Assembly (NCBI GenBank): GCA_041392805.1
Contig: JAWKLJ010000001.1
Coordinates: forward strand, 2,976,001 to 3,040,000
DNA length: 64,000 bases
Direction of reading: 5' to 3'
Source of the DNA: Saprospiraceae bacterium
GTDB lineage: Bacteria > Bacteroidota > Bacteroidia > Chitinophagales > Saprospiraceae
Positions 8,007 to 17,286 of the stretch are shown piece by piece (within the stretch, counting starts at the first letter, position 1; every line of letters begins with the position of its first letter). The notes beneath the pieces are model-generated. The model had not been told where the DNA came from. It saw nothing but the letters and a program-made list of their open reading frames with translations, and ran no database searches. The translations under genes and the position numbers were made by a program.

Positions 8007-9059
8007 CTATCGTTTATATTCCGAATAAGCCATAAATTTTTTACCATCGAAAAGGTAGAGACCAAATTCTCTCGTACCCACCCAAATATTTCCTGTTTTA
8101 TCTTCCAAAATTGTCCAAATCCAAGGATTGGTAAGTCCATCTTTAAAATTGGTGAATAATTTTCCATCGTAACCGTAAAGTCCTCCATCGCCACCAAACC
8201 AAAGGTTGCCCTTTTTGTCTTCGATAATCGTTGTAACTAAACCATTATAACCTGATAAACCATCGCTTTTTGTAAAACTTGTAAATGTCTTTCCATCGTA
8301 ACGGTAAACTCCAGCCCAATTGCTGAACCAAATATGCCCATTTTTATCTTGCAATTGAGGCCAGGCCCAACTATGACTGACTTGTCTGGACTCAAATTGA
8401 AGCGTTAATTCTTTTAGTTTAAAATTAGTTATAGATTTTCCATCGTAACGAAAAACGCCTTCGTTGGTTCGTCCTCCAAACCAAATATTACCATCATTAT
8501 CTTCTAAAATACGTTCCGCTTTGTCGTTACTGGTCAAAAAACCATTTGCGGCTTCATTGATTGGAAACAGGGTAAACGTTTTGCCATCATATATATAAAC
8601 CCCATCGATTGTTACAAACCATATTTTCCCGTTACTGGTTTGCATCATACTATACACCCGATGGTGGCGATGGACAGGATTCTCGTTAGGACGAAGGTTT
8701 TTCGGCAAAGAAATGTATACTTTAGTAAATGTTTCACCATCGTAAAGACAAGGCCCCTCTTCAGTACCTATCCAAATTTTTCCATCTTTATCTTCTAAAA
8801 GGGAAGAAACGTTATTGCTGTTTAGCCCATCGGTTACTACAAACCGAGTAAATGATTCACCGTCATATTTATAAAGTCCATCTGCCGTTCCAAACCAAAG
8901 ATTACCTGCTTTGTCCTGTAGACTACATTGAACATTTCCATTTCCTATGTTCTTTATAAGTTTTGGATGTTCTCTTTCTTTTGGTAAATCTTTTTTAACT
9001 GGTTCGTTGCAGGAGGCAATCCCCAGGAATAGCATTATGAGAAGAGAAAAAACTTGCAT
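8007..9059 (-). CDS. Seven-blade propeller (Reg_prop) lipoprotein
   Basis: The 350-residue protein starts with a lipoprotein signal whose lipobox is GIASC (Cys17), so it should be membrane-anchored outside the cytoplasm. The rest is seven tandem repeats of about 45 residues with the two-component-regulator-propeller signature, for example GNLWFGTADGLYKYDG, GKIWIGTEEG, GHIWFSNWAGVYRYDG and GNIWVGTREFGLYLFDG. In most Bacteroidota proteins such blades form the periplasmic sensor of hybrid histidine kinases. Here there is no transmembrane or kinase part, so it is a free-standing propeller, perhaps a binding or scaffold protein. It sits in the minus-strand cassette-like array between attC-like borders at 9132-9170 and 7950. 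Ligand unknown. Confidence 0.85.
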   Translation of the reverse strand: MQVFSLLIMLFLGIASCNEPVKKDLPKEREHPKLIKNIGNGNVQCSLQDKAGNLWFGTADGLYKYDGESFTRFVVTDGLNSNNVSSLLEDKDGKIWIGTEEGPCLYDGETFTKVYISLPKNLRPNENPVHRHHRVYSMMQTSNGKIWFVTIDGVYIYDGKTFTLFPINEAANGFLTSNDKAERILEDNDGNIWFGGRTNEGVFRYDGKSITNFKLKELTLQFESRQVSHSWAWPQLQDKNGHIWFSNWAGVYRYDGKTFTSFTKSDGLSGYNGLVTTIIEDKKGNLWFGGDGGLYGYDGKLFTNFKDGLTNPWIWTILEDKTGNIWVGTREFGLYLFDGKKFMAYSEYKR

Positions 9060-9131
9060 TTATATGATTTTTTCCAAATTGTCCTTGATTTTGTCATCTA
9101 TTTTTCGGTTTTGGTGTCGCTTTGCAATGAC

Positions 9132-9170
9132 CGCCAACATCCATGTAACCCGCCATATAACGAGTTAGCC
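9132..9170 (-). other. Possible short attC-like border
   Basis: On the minus strand GGCTAAC (9170-9164) and GTTGGCG (9138-9132) bracket 25 bases upstream of the propeller gene. The boxes match the integron consensus only partly and the span is shorter than typical attC sites, so this is a weak call supported mainly by the two better sites in the same array. Confidence 0.25.
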
Positions 9171-9330
9171 TCTATTGTCACCCACTAATCATCCCTCATT
9201 TCTTCTTTCCCCCATCAATATCCAAAAAGTCTAGCAGACTACAAAATTCCGCTCTCGCCTAAGTAATGGGCCCCAAGGCACATTATGGCTGGTAAAAAGA
9301 CAATCGCATAATATTTTTTTTCAATATAAG

Positions 9331-9361
9331 TTGCGATCGTAATTTGTATAGATTATTTTTG
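9331..9361 (+). promoter_or_regulatory. Bacteroidota-type promoter
   Basis: TTG (9331-9333), 20 bp, then TATTTTTG (9354-9361), fitting the TTG / TAnnTTTG consensus. It lies about 105 bp before the small membrane protein gene at 9466. The rest of the 406-bp stretch 9060-9465 shows only the attC-like border and AT-rich sequence. Confidence 0.5.
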
Positions 9362-9465
9362 TAATATATTCCAAGCTCCAGTTGGCAATAGAACAATATC
9401 TTTAAACCCATAACTGTCTACACACCTCTCCGCTTAGAGGTAGGTATTCCAAAAACTGTTTTCTC

Positions 9466-9942
9466 ATGTTTCCCCTCAACAGAGAATTCTTATCACTTTC
9501 TATCTTATTTTTGATTGCCTTGTTGATCAGTACCTTTATCCCCAATTTGTTGGGTGCCGACAGTGGCCGATTGGAGCTTTATTTCCCAACGACTGCTATC
9601 GTTATTTCACCGCTTGTTTTGAGTCCCCTCATTTTCGTTCCATTGGTCTATTTTGTTTACCTGATCAAAGAGTGGCACTATCGCTACCAAAGAGGTCGAC
9701 AAAGGGTGACACTCATTATTTTTAATAGTATTTTGCTTATTTCCCTGGCATACGCCCTGATTTTTTCTACCCTTCTCAATATTGTTGTCCAATCTATTTT
9801 GAATAGTAATCCAGGAATGGAAATACCTGGTATCATTCTTCAAGTCATTGATCATTTTCCACGCCTGCTCCTCAGTGTGCTATTTTGTATTTGTTCATTA
9901 ACCGCTATTTCTGTGGGTTTTATGACCCTGAGAAAACGGTAA
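9466..9942 (+). CDS. Four-helix integral membrane protein of unknown function
   Basis: The 158-residue product has four predicted membrane spans, at roughly 8-27, 42-67, 83-106 and 121-154. A basic loop (KEWHYRYQRGRQR) follows the second span, which places that loop in the cytoplasm. I recognise no family or catalytic motif. It has its own promoter candidate at 9331-9361 and a hairpin after its stop, so it is likely monocistronic. It is convergent with the molybdenum hydroxylase gene. It marks the return to ordinary chromosome after the accessory array. Confidence 0.6.
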   Translation: MFPLNREFLSLSILFLIALLISTFIPNLLGADSGRLELYFPTTAIVISPLVLSPLIFVPLVYFVYLIKEWHYRYQRGRQRVTLIIFNSILLISLAYALIFSTLLNIVVQSILNSNPGMEIPGIILQVIDHFPRLLLSVLFCICSLTAISVGFMTLRKR

Positions 9943-9951
9943 AATGGTTAT

Positions 9952-9984
9952 CCATGCCGGCCATGTTCAACAAGCCCGGCATGG
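9952..9984. terminator. Hairpin between convergent genes
   Basis: CCATGCCGG (9952-9960) pairs perfectly with CCGGCATGG (9976-9984) around a 15-nt loop in the 51-bp gap between convergent genes. No T-run follows on either strand, so a terminator role is likely from position but not certain. Confidence 0.4.
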
Positions 9985-9993
9985 CTTCAACGT

Positions 9994-12183
9994 CTAACTA
10001 GACAACCCATGGTCTTTCAATGGCAATTTCCGGACACGTTGGCCCGTAGCGGCGAAAATGGCATTGCACAACGCAGCACTAATCGGTGGTAAAGACATTT
10101 CTCCAAGGCCCTCTGGCCGTTCTGTACTTTCAATAAAATGGATATCAATCTGAGGGATTTCCTGGAACCGAAGCAAGGGATAGGTATCGAAATTGTCCTG
10201 TAGGGTTTTGCCGTCTCCGATCTTCACGCCACCATAGAGGGTGGCACTTAACCCATCAATAATTCCTCCTTCAACCTGTGCTTTCCCTCCTAGTTTATTA
10301 ATGACAATGCCACAATCAACGACAACATAAATTTGTGTGATAATGGGCCAGTTGTTTTCACCCAACATGACTTCTACTACCTGGGCGACGTAGGCGCCAA
10401 ACATAAAATGGGCAGCAAACCCACGATGCGTAAAGCGGGTAGGTGGTGCGTACCAACCCCCGCGTTCAGCCGCAACTTTGATGACATTCCTCAGTCGTTT
10501 GGTCGAATAAGTAGGGCCACCGTGGTCGCCATAGGGCATCATCTTATCTTCTTCGCCGATGATTTCCAACCTGAAATCTACAGGGTCTTTACCCGCTGCA
10601 TGCGCCATTTCATCCAGAAAACTTTGGTCTACAAAGCAGGTAGCGTTATGTCCAGGTGCACGCCAGGCGCCTGTGGGGATATTGGTTTTCACAGGGCTGT
10701 ATTCCATTCGGAAATTAGGAACGAAACCCGCTGGGAAGCCGTCGGGAAAGACTTCCGTGCTATGAGGGGAATCGTTGGAGCCACGGTAGAGATACCTTGA
10801 GGTGGTGGAGGCATTGAGATGCCAGGCGGCCAAAGCATTGTTGCCATCCAGGGCTCCCTTGAAATGGTACATTCCGGCTGGGCGGTAAAAATCGTGATGA
10901 ATATCGTCCTCTCTGGTCCAAACCACCTGAACTGGTTTTTTTAATTGCTGAGACAATACAATGGCTTCAGCGGCATAGTCGGCTAACAATCGCCGACCAA
11001 AACCACCGCCATTCCGGGTTTGGCGGACCTTGATTTTTTCAATAGGAAGTCCAGTTAGCCGGGCAGCCAGGCCAGGGATACCACCGGGCACCTGGGTAGA
11101 CCCCCAGAGGAAGGCTTCATCTTCGCGAACATCAGCAAAATAATTCTGTGGTTCGAGGGTCGCATGGTAAAGAAAGGGAACTTCATAGGTGGCTTCCACA
11201 ACCTTAGCTGCCTTGGCAAAAAACGCATCCACATCACCATCATCCCGCAATTGCAATTCCCCTTTTTGCTGAGTAAGTTTGGTGAATTCGGCTTGGATCC
11301 GACGGTTGCTATCCGCTAAATCTGCTGGCGTTTCCCACTTAATTTGCAATAAAGACCGCCCCTTATTTGCCGACCAGGTATTCGTGGCAACAACGGCTAT
11401 ACTTGACTTATGCAGGGTCAAACTACCCGAGTCCTTTATTTCTACGACGTCTACAACGCCAGGTACGTTAAGGGCTGCCATAGCCTCAAAACTTTCGACC
11501 TTGCCGCCAAAAACAGGACTTCGCTGGATGACGGCGATGAGTGCGCCTTCCGGCCGCGAATCTATCCCGAAAACAGGTTTACCGGTGACCAGGTCTAAGT
11601 TATCTACCCCTCGAATTTCTCGACCCAAAATTTTATAGGTTGCTGGATCTTTGAAGGTCACCACTTGGGGCACCTCCAGTTTGGCTGCTGCTTCCGCCAA
11701 CTCGCCATAGCTTAAATGTTTCTTTCGCTGCCGATGGTATACCCGACTGTTTTCCGCATAACAATCAGCTTTACTTGCTTTCCATTCATTGGCAGCGGCT
11801 TGTATGAGCATTTCGCGGGCCGTCGCCCCTACCATTCGCAAGGCATCCCAATTCTCTTTGACGGCTGTGCTGCCTCCGGCAAATTGGTCTCCGAGTCGGC
11901 TGTCTACGTCTCCCTGGACCACTTTTATGTCCTCCCATTTGACTTCTAATTCTTCCGCAATAATCATGGGCAGGGAGGTTTTCACGCCTTGCCCTATTTC
12001 CGGATTTGGGCCGATGATCGTAATGACGCCATTGGCGTCGACCTGTAAATAAGCATTGAGTTCGACCGCCGCCGTTGCGGAAAGCGGTTGTTTTTGGGCA
12101 GGTAGTTTGAAAGCTAATAGTAAACCAGCGCTGGATAAGCTGCTTATTTTGATGAAATTCCTTCTATTTATGGTGCTTTTCAT
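9994..12183 (-). CDS. Molybdopterin-binding large subunit of an IorB-like hydroxylase
   Basis: A 729-residue large subunit of the xanthine dehydrogenase/aldehyde oxidoreductase family, closest in layout to isoquinoline 1-oxidoreductase beta. A Tat signal (RRNFIK at 7-12) sends the folded, cofactor-loaded enzyme to the periplasm. Molybdenum-cofactor motifs are GGGFGRR near 392, GAWRAPG near 505 and QVEGG near 636. The GEMSLPP segment near 694 contains the expected catalytic Glu. The enzyme hydroxylates N-heterocycles or oxidises aldehydes with water as oxygen source; the substrate cannot be read from sequence. The gene follows its iron-sulfur subunit by 25 bp. No FAD subunit is present, as usual for the Ior type, so electrons probably pass to a cytochrome or similar acceptor. 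Confidence 0.9.
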   Translation of the reverse strand: MKSTINRRNFIKISSLSSAGLLLAFKLPAQKQPLSATAAVELNAYLQVDANGVITIIGPNPEIGQGVKTSLPMIIAEELEVKWEDIKVVQGDVDSRLGDQFAGGSTAVKENWDALRMVGATAREMLIQAAANEWKASKADCYAENSRVYHRQRKKHLSYGELAEAAAKLEVPQVVTFKDPATYKILGREIRGVDNLDLVTGKPVFGIDSRPEGALIAVIQRSPVFGGKVESFEAMAALNVPGVVDVVEIKDSGSLTLHKSSIAVVATNTWSANKGRSLLQIKWETPADLADSNRRIQAEFTKLTQQKGELQLRDDGDVDAFFAKAAKVVEATYEVPFLYHATLEPQNYFADVREDEAFLWGSTQVPGGIPGLAARLTGLPIEKIKVRQTRNGGGFGRRLLADYAAEAIVLSQQLKKPVQVVWTREDDIHHDFYRPAGMYHFKGALDGNNALAAWHLNASTTSRYLYRGSNDSPHSTEVFPDGFPAGFVPNFRMEYSPVKTNIPTGAWRAPGHNATCFVDQSFLDEMAHAAGKDPVDFRLEIIGEEDKMMPYGDHGGPTYSTKRLRNVIKVAAERGGWYAPPTRFTHRGFAAHFMFGAYVAQVVEVMLGENNWPIITQIYVVVDCGIVINKLGGKAQVEGGIIDGLSATLYGGVKIGDGKTLQDNFDTYPLLRFQEIPQIDIHFIESTERPEGLGEMSLPPISAALCNAIFAATGQRVRKLPLKDHGLSS

Positions 12184-12208
12184 GTTGTTGCTTTATGGAT
12201 GGAAAAAA

Positions 12209-12670
12209 TTACTTAGAAAGCTGAATCGCTCGGGTGACAGCCTTCTTGATACGGGGATAAGTCCCACATCGGCACAAATTGCCAGACATGACGGCGGCTA
12301 TTTCTTCTTCTTTGGGAGAAGGGTTGCTGGCCAAAAAAGCAGCAGCGGTCATGATTTGCCCAGCCTGACAATAGCCACACTGGGGGACGTCCATTTCCAT
12401 CCAAGCTCGCTGAACGGGGTGGCTCCCATCGGTTGACAAGCCTTCAATTGTTCGTATTTCTGCGCCTACCGCAGCGGCGACAGGCAACACACAGGAGCGG
12501 ATCGCAACGCCATTTAAGTGAACAGTGCAAGCCCCACAGAGCGCTTTCCCACATCCAAATTTGGTGCCGCGCAAGTTGAGCTCATCTCGCAATACCCAGA
12601 GTAATGGCATTTCGGGATCGACGTCCACTTCCTGGTTTTTCTGATTGATTTTTAAGGTGAATTTAGCCAT
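12209..12670 (-). CDS. [2Fe-2S] small subunit of the IorA/IorB-like hydroxylase
   Basis: A 153-residue electron-transfer subunit with two [2Fe-2S] centres. The plant-ferredoxin-type centre uses Cys40, Cys45, Cys48 and Cys60. The all-helical C-terminal centre uses Cys98, Cys101, Cys133 and Cys135 (CGYC and CRCG). It has no signal of its own, so it is expected to be carried through the Tat pore with the large subunit encoded just downstream. It is the first gene of the two-gene operon. A TAATTTTG box at 12731-12724 could be its -7 element, but no good -33 TTG is spaced correctly. Confidence 0.93.
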   Translation of the reverse strand: MAKFTLKINQKNQEVDVDPEMPLLWVLRDELNLRGTKFGCGKALCGACTVHLNGVAIRSCVLPVAAAVGAEIRTIEGLSTDGSHPVQRAWMEMDVPQCGYCQAGQIMTAAAFLASNPSPKEEEIAAVMSGNLCRCGTYPRIKKAVTRAIQLSK

Positions 12671-12783
12671 GGTGATGCTTACTTTTTATAATTAATAGAT
12701 CGGGTGAATAATATCGGTCTCTCCAAAATTAACCAATCTTTAGGGATAACTTATTTACCTTTGCTGTTTAAAGACTTAATCTT

Positions 12784-13263
12784 TTGTTAAATATTCAAAT
12801 AGCCAATACGCCTGCTCGCTTAGAAAAGGTCAAATTCCTGCTATGGGAGTATGCCCGCTTTCGCAATTTTGATGCTGCGCTGGGAGATTATGAAGCAGAA
12901 TTTAATGGCCTTCCGGGAAAATACGGGCCACCAGATGGCAGCTTGGTTTTAGCGACCTGGGAGGGGCAGGCGGCCGGATGTGTCGCTTTTAAAAAGCTGG
13001 ATGAAAACTACTGCGAAATGAAGCGCCTTTACGTTTCTCCGTCTTTTAGAGGAAAAAAAATAGGGTTTGCGATGGTCGAACGATTGCTGGAAGAAGCCAT
13101 CCTTTGTCGTTACCAATTTATGCGCCTGGATTCCCATCCTTGGATGGCGGTGGCGCAGGGGATTTATCAGCACTTTGGTTTTGAGCGCATTGAAGCCTAC
13201 AATGATAACCCAACACCGGGAATTCTCTTTTTTGAAAAGCGTTTGATCTTATCGGTTCTTTGA
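12784..13263 (+). CDS. GNAT-family N-acetyltransferase
   Basis: A 159-residue acetyltransferase with the GNAT acetyl-CoA site: the strand MKRLYVSPSFRGKKIG contains the R/QxxGxG/A-type loop, and HFGFERIEAY is the usual C-terminal strand. The substrate is unknown. No ATG opens the frame; an in-frame stop at 12769 forces a start at TTG 12784 or a later codon. A TACCTTTG box at 12756-12763 fits the -7 consensus but would leave a leader of only about 15 nt. Its stop lies 15 bp before the HemW start, so the two genes are probably cotranscribed. Confidence 0.8.
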   Translation: MLNIQIANTPARLEKVKFLLWEYARFRNFDAALGDYEAEFNGLPGKYGPPDGSLVLATWEGQAAGCVAFKKLDENYCEMKRLYVSPSFRGKKIGFAMVERLLEEAILCRYQFMRLDSHPWMAVAQGIYQHFGFERIEAYNDNPTPGILFFEKRLILSVL

Positions 13264-13277
13264 TAACCTTGAAGTTC

Positions 13278-14399
13278 ATGGCCGGAATTTACCTACATAT
13301 TCCCTTTTGCAAACAAGCTTGTCACTACTGCAATTTTCATTTTTCTACTTCCTTGAAGCAGAAGGATGCCTTATTAGACGCGCTTTTACAGGAAATTGAA
13401 ATGCAAAAGGACTATTTGCAAGGCCAGCCTATCCAAAGCATCTACCTGGGGGGAGGGACCCCCTCCCTGTTGACTCAGCATGAATTAGAGCGCCTGTTTT
13501 CTCGAATTTATGCCCTGCATCAGGTCAGCGAAACGGCAGAGATAACCCTGGAAGCGAACCCCGATGACCTCAATCGTGCCGCCCTTCAGGCCCTTCATCA
13601 AACGCCCATCAATCGACTGAGCATTGGTATTCAATCCTTTTCGGAGGCCGATTTGCAATTCATGAATCGCGCACACAATGCCAGCGAAGCGGAACAATGT
13701 ATCGATTTGGCCCTGGAAGCGGGGTTCACGTCACTGACCGTCGACCTCATCTATGGTACCCCCACCATGAGCGATACCCAATGGGCACAAAACATGCAGA
13801 AGGTTTTTGACAAAGGGATTCCACATATTTCCTGTTATTGCCTGACAGTGGAGCCCCATACGGCCTTGGATCATTTGGTAAAAAAGGGTAAAGCTAAGCC
13901 CGTTGAGGAAGATCAAGCCGCTCGACAATTTGAAATGTTGATGAAGGGCGCCCGTGTGGCAGGCTATGAGCACTATGAAATTTCCAACTTTGCCAAACCC
14001 GGTCACTATGCTCGCCATAATGCCAACTACTGGCTAGGTGAACACTACCTGGGGCTAGGCCCCTCCGCTCATTCTTTTAATGGACAAACACGTCAATGGA
14101 ATATAGCCAATAATTCAAAGTATATTCAGGCCATTGCCAAAGGAGAACTACCTTTTGAAGAAGAACGGCTCAGCTCTGATCAACGGTATAATGAGTATAT
14201 CATGACGGGACTGCGTACCATTTGGGGTTGCAACTTAGAAAAAATCAATGCTTTTGGGGCTACTTATCAGGCTCATTTTTTGCAGCAAGCAAAACCTTTT
14301 TTAGCAGATGGGAGTCTAATTGAAATCAATCATACTTATCGGCTTTCGGATGCTGGCCGCTTGCTGGCTGATCGGATTGCCATGGAATTATTTGTCTGA
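13278..14399 (+). CDS. hemW: HemW-like radical SAM heme chaperone
   Basis: From the ATG at 13278 the protein has 373 residues. Radical SAM cysteines are Cys11, Cys15 and Cys18 (CKQACHYCNF). The Phe after the last Cys, where oxygen-independent coproporphyrinogen oxidase HemN has a fourth Cys, is the usual mark of HemW. GGGTPS is the SAM-binding glycine motif and EANPDD follows the family pattern. HemW binds heme and delivers it to respiratory proteins; it is not a coproporphyrinogen oxidase. A longer frame could start at a TTG inside the upstream gene, but the ATG directly before GIYLHIPFC is the family's usual start. Confidence 0.9.
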   Translation: MAGIYLHIPFCKQACHYCNFHFSTSLKQKDALLDALLQEIEMQKDYLQGQPIQSIYLGGGTPSLLTQHELERLFSRIYALHQVSETAEITLEANPDDLNRAALQALHQTPINRLSIGIQSFSEADLQFMNRAHNASEAEQCIDLALEAGFTSLTVDLIYGTPTMSDTQWAQNMQKVFDKGIPHISCYCLTVEPHTALDHLVKKGKAKPVEEDQAARQFEMLMKGARVAGYEHYEISNFAKPGHYARHNANYWLGEHYLGLGPSAHSFNGQTRQWNIANNSKYIQAIAKGELPFEEERLSSDQRYNEYIMTGLRTIWGCNLEKINAFGATYQAHFLQQAKPFLADGSLIEINHTYRLSDAGRLLADRIAMELFV

Positions 14400-14473
14400 T
14401 TCATGACGTGCATCCTCAAAAAGCTTCCTATAATTGCTTAACTTATGGCCTCAAAACAAAATGACAACAGCGC

Positions 14474-17278
14474 ATGGGCAAGGGGCAAAAATATTTATCT
14501 TTTTTTTCTAAAATAAGTGGCCAAAAACGAGGCTTTTTTCTGGCTTCCGTACTAGCGCTGCTCATTTTAGGCTTAGCCAATTGGGCTACGATTTTCTCTT
14601 CAAAAATCGACTTTAATTCGCAAGTCAAACCCATTTTTAATAAAAGATGCATCCATTGTCACGGTGGGGTTAAAAAAAATGGTGGCTTCAGTCTGATGAC
14701 CCGGGCGCAAGCCCTCTCCCCTACCGAGTCTGGCAAACCCGCCATTGTTCCGGGCAACCCCAATGCCAGCGAATTGATCCATCGTATCCTGGCAGTGGAC
14801 CCAGAGGTGCGCATGCCCTCCGAGGCAGCTCCTTTGCCCAAAGAAGAGATAAATATCCTTCGCAAATGGATCAAGCAAGGCGCGGAATGGGGCGTACACT
14901 GGGCGTATCAACCCGTCGCCGCCATTGACGTTCCTAAAACAAGCAGTACCGTTTTGGGGGCAGTGGGTGGTGTGAAAAAAGTTTGGGAACGAAATGACAT
15001 CGACCATTTTATTAGCCTAAAGTTGCTAGAACAGGGCCTTTCTCCTGCTCAGGAAGCGGACAAGGCAACGCTGCTACGCCGCTTGAGTCTGGATTTGATT
15101 GGTGTGCCGGCACCGGAGTCACTGGCCAATGCTTATTTAGCCGACCCCTCAGCAGCAGCGTATGAGCAATTGGTGGATGGGCTATTGGCTTCGCCGCAGT
15201 TTGGCGAGCGCTGGGCCGCAGTTTGGCTGGATTTGGCCCGCTATGCCGACTCTAAGGGCTATGAGCGGGATGCCGACCGGATCATCTGGCCCTACCGTGA
15301 TTGGCTCATCAAGGCCTTCAATCAGGATATGCCTTATGACCAGTTTTTGACCGAACAACTTGCGGGTGATTTACTTCCCAATCCTAGTGATGCCCAATAT
15401 ATTGCAACGGGTTTCCACCGAAATACCCCTACGAATGATGAAGGAGGGACCGATAATGAGGAGTTTCGGGTGGCGGCGACGCTCAATCGGGTAAATACCA
15501 CCTGGGAAGCTTTGATGGGCACGACCTTTGCCTGTACCCAGTGTCATGGTCATCCCTATGATCCCTTCGAACACGATGAATATTATAAATTCCTGGCTTT
15601 TTTTAACAATACCCGGGATGAAGACACCTATGACGATTATCCCTGGATTAAACAATTCACCAAAGAGGATAGCCTGGCCTTAATGGCTTTGAAAGACTGG
15701 GTAAGCAAAGTGAGTTCAACAGAACGAGCACAGGAGATGTATACCTTTCTTAGGACCTGGCAGCCTGCCTACAATTCACTGAAAACAGATCTACTTGTAA
15801 ATGCGGCGTTATATGACACCAAGTTTTTGGGGCTAAGGCACCATGGGTCCGCCCGCTTGCCACAAGTTGACCTTACCGGAAGGGATCACCTTATTTATCG
15901 TTATAGCACGCATTTAGATGGTGGCAAGGGGCTGGTAAGGCTGGATAGCCTAAATGGACCAATCCTGGGAACTTTGGACATTCCCAAAACCAAGGGGAAG
16001 GTAATCACCTCCGTAGACCTTCAAAAAGTAGAAGGAGTCCACGATCTTTATTTCACCTATGAACATCCTGCCTTAGAAGGCTCCACTCGACAAGGATTAA
16101 ATTTTGATTGGTTCCACTTTACCCAACCTTTCCCGGGAGTAGGAGCGGAGGGATATGAAGCACAAAAAGAAACCTTTTGGCGATTGGTCAATACCAAAGC
16201 TCCTTATTCTTTGATTATGGTGGAAAATCCATCCTGGATGCAACGAAAAACCAAGGTATTTGACCGAGGTAACTGGATGGTAGGCATGGAAGAGGTAGAA
16301 GCTGATGTTCCGAATATTTTCCCCGCTTTGCCAAAAGGCGCGCCCCGCAACCGCCTTGGCCTCGCCCAATGGTTAACGAGCAAAAACCATCCACTTACTG
16401 CTCGCACCATGGTCAATCGAATGTGGGAGCAACTATTCGGCCGCGGCCTGGTGTTCACCCTCGAAGACCTCGGCACCCAAGGTGAAGCTCCATCTCATCC
16501 CGAATTGTTAGATTGGCTGGCTGGAGAATTCATGCATACCCACCAATGGCGGTTAAAGCCGCTATTAAAAATGTTCGTTTCCGCTGCTACTTACCGCCAA
16601 GCGGCACATTTTACAGCAGAAAAACAGGAAAAAGACCCTTACAACAAATGGTATTCACGAGGGGCGCGTGTAAGATTAAGTGCCGAGCAGGTCAGGGATC
16701 AGGCCCTGGCCGTGAGTGGGCTGCTGAGTACAAAAATGTATGGCCCTCCGGTGATGCCCTATCAGCCAGAAGGGATTTGGAGCATTCCTTACAATTCTGA
16801 TAAATGGATCATCAGTGAAGGCGAAGACCGTTATCGACGAGCCATTTATACCCATTGGAAGCGTTCGGCGCTTTACCCCTCCATGGTCACCTTTGATATG
16901 GCTGGCCGTGACCTCTGCTCGGCCCGCCGCATTCGCACCAATACGCCGCTACAAGCGCTGGTCACCCTAAATGACCCAGCCTATGTGGAGGCCGCTCAGT
17001 ATTTTGCGCGAAATATGCAAACAAAAGGGGGACAACAAACAGCTGAGCGTATTCAATGGGCCTACCAAAAAGCCATCAACCAAGCTATAACGCCAGAAAA
17101 ACAAGCGGCCCTACAACAATTGTACGAAGCGGCTTTTGCTAGTTTCACCTCCAAAACGAACGATCCGCTCGCCATGATTGGTGACATAAAAGACGCAACG
17201 GACCTGGAGGACTTAGCAGCCCTGGTAGTAGTAGCCAATGCCATACTTAACCTTGATGAATTCATTACTAAAAGTTAA
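14474..17278 (+). CDS. PSCyt1/DUF1549/DUF1553 protein (planctomycete-type cytochrome)
   Basis: A 934-residue membrane-anchored protein. One span lies at about 21-40, so the bulk is periplasmic. An N-terminal planctomycete cytochrome-c domain has CIHCH at 59-63. DUF1549 (PSCyt2) follows from about 165 and carries a second CxxCH (CTQCH, about 354-358). DUF1553 (PSD1) fills the C-terminal third (residues about 620-900, with NRMWEQLFGRGLV). The two heme sites suggest electron transfer; the actual reaction is unknown. In Planctomycetes and Bacteroidota this protein is nearly always paired with a DUF1501 protein and found near sulfatases, as here. The DUF1501 gene starts 9 bp after its stop. Confidence 0.9.
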   Translation: MGKGQKYLSFFSKISGQKRGFFLASVLALLILGLANWATIFSSKIDFNSQVKPIFNKRCIHCHGGVKKNGGFSLMTRAQALSPTESGKPAIVPGNPNASELIHRILAVDPEVRMPSEAAPLPKEEINILRKWIKQGAEWGVHWAYQPVAAIDVPKTSSTVLGAVGGVKKVWERNDIDHFISLKLLEQGLSPAQEADKATLLRRLSLDLIGVPAPESLANAYLADPSAAAYEQLVDGLLASPQFGERWAAVWLDLARYADSKGYERDADRIIWPYRDWLIKAFNQDMPYDQFLTEQLAGDLLPNPSDAQYIATGFHRNTPTNDEGGTDNEEFRVAATLNRVNTTWEALMGTTFACTQCHGHPYDPFEHDEYYKFLAFFNNTRDEDTYDDYPWIKQFTKEDSLALMALKDWVSKVSSTERAQEMYTFLRTWQPAYNSLKTDLLVNAALYDTKFLGLRHHGSARLPQVDLTGRDHLIYRYSTHLDGGKGLVRLDSLNGPILGTLDIPKTKGKVITSVDLQKVEGVHDLYFTYEHPALEGSTRQGLNFDWFHFTQPFPGVGAEGYEAQKETFWRLVNTKAPYSLIMVENPSWMQRKTKVFDRGNWMVGMEEVEADVPNIFPALPKGAPRNRLGLAQWLTSKNHPLTARTMVNRMWEQLFGRGLVFTLEDLGTQGEAPSHPELLDWLAGEFMHTHQWRLKPLLKMFVSAATYRQAAHFTAEKQEKDPYNKWYSRGARVRLSAEQVRDQALAVSGLLSTKMYGPPVMPYQPEGIWSIPYNSDKWIISEGEDRYRRAIYTHWKRSALYPSMVTFDMAGRDLCSARRIRTNTPLQALVTLNDPAYVEAAQYFARNMQTKGGQQTAERIQWAYQKAINQAITPEKQAALQQLYEAAFASFTSKTNDPLAMIGDIKDATDLEDLAALVVVANAILNLDEFITKS

Positions 17279-17286
17279 ATCACATC

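Noticed and set aside
10333..12436. Plus-strand ORFs across the molybdenum hydroxylase genes
   Set aside because: Antisense shadows of well-supported genes with cofactor motifs.
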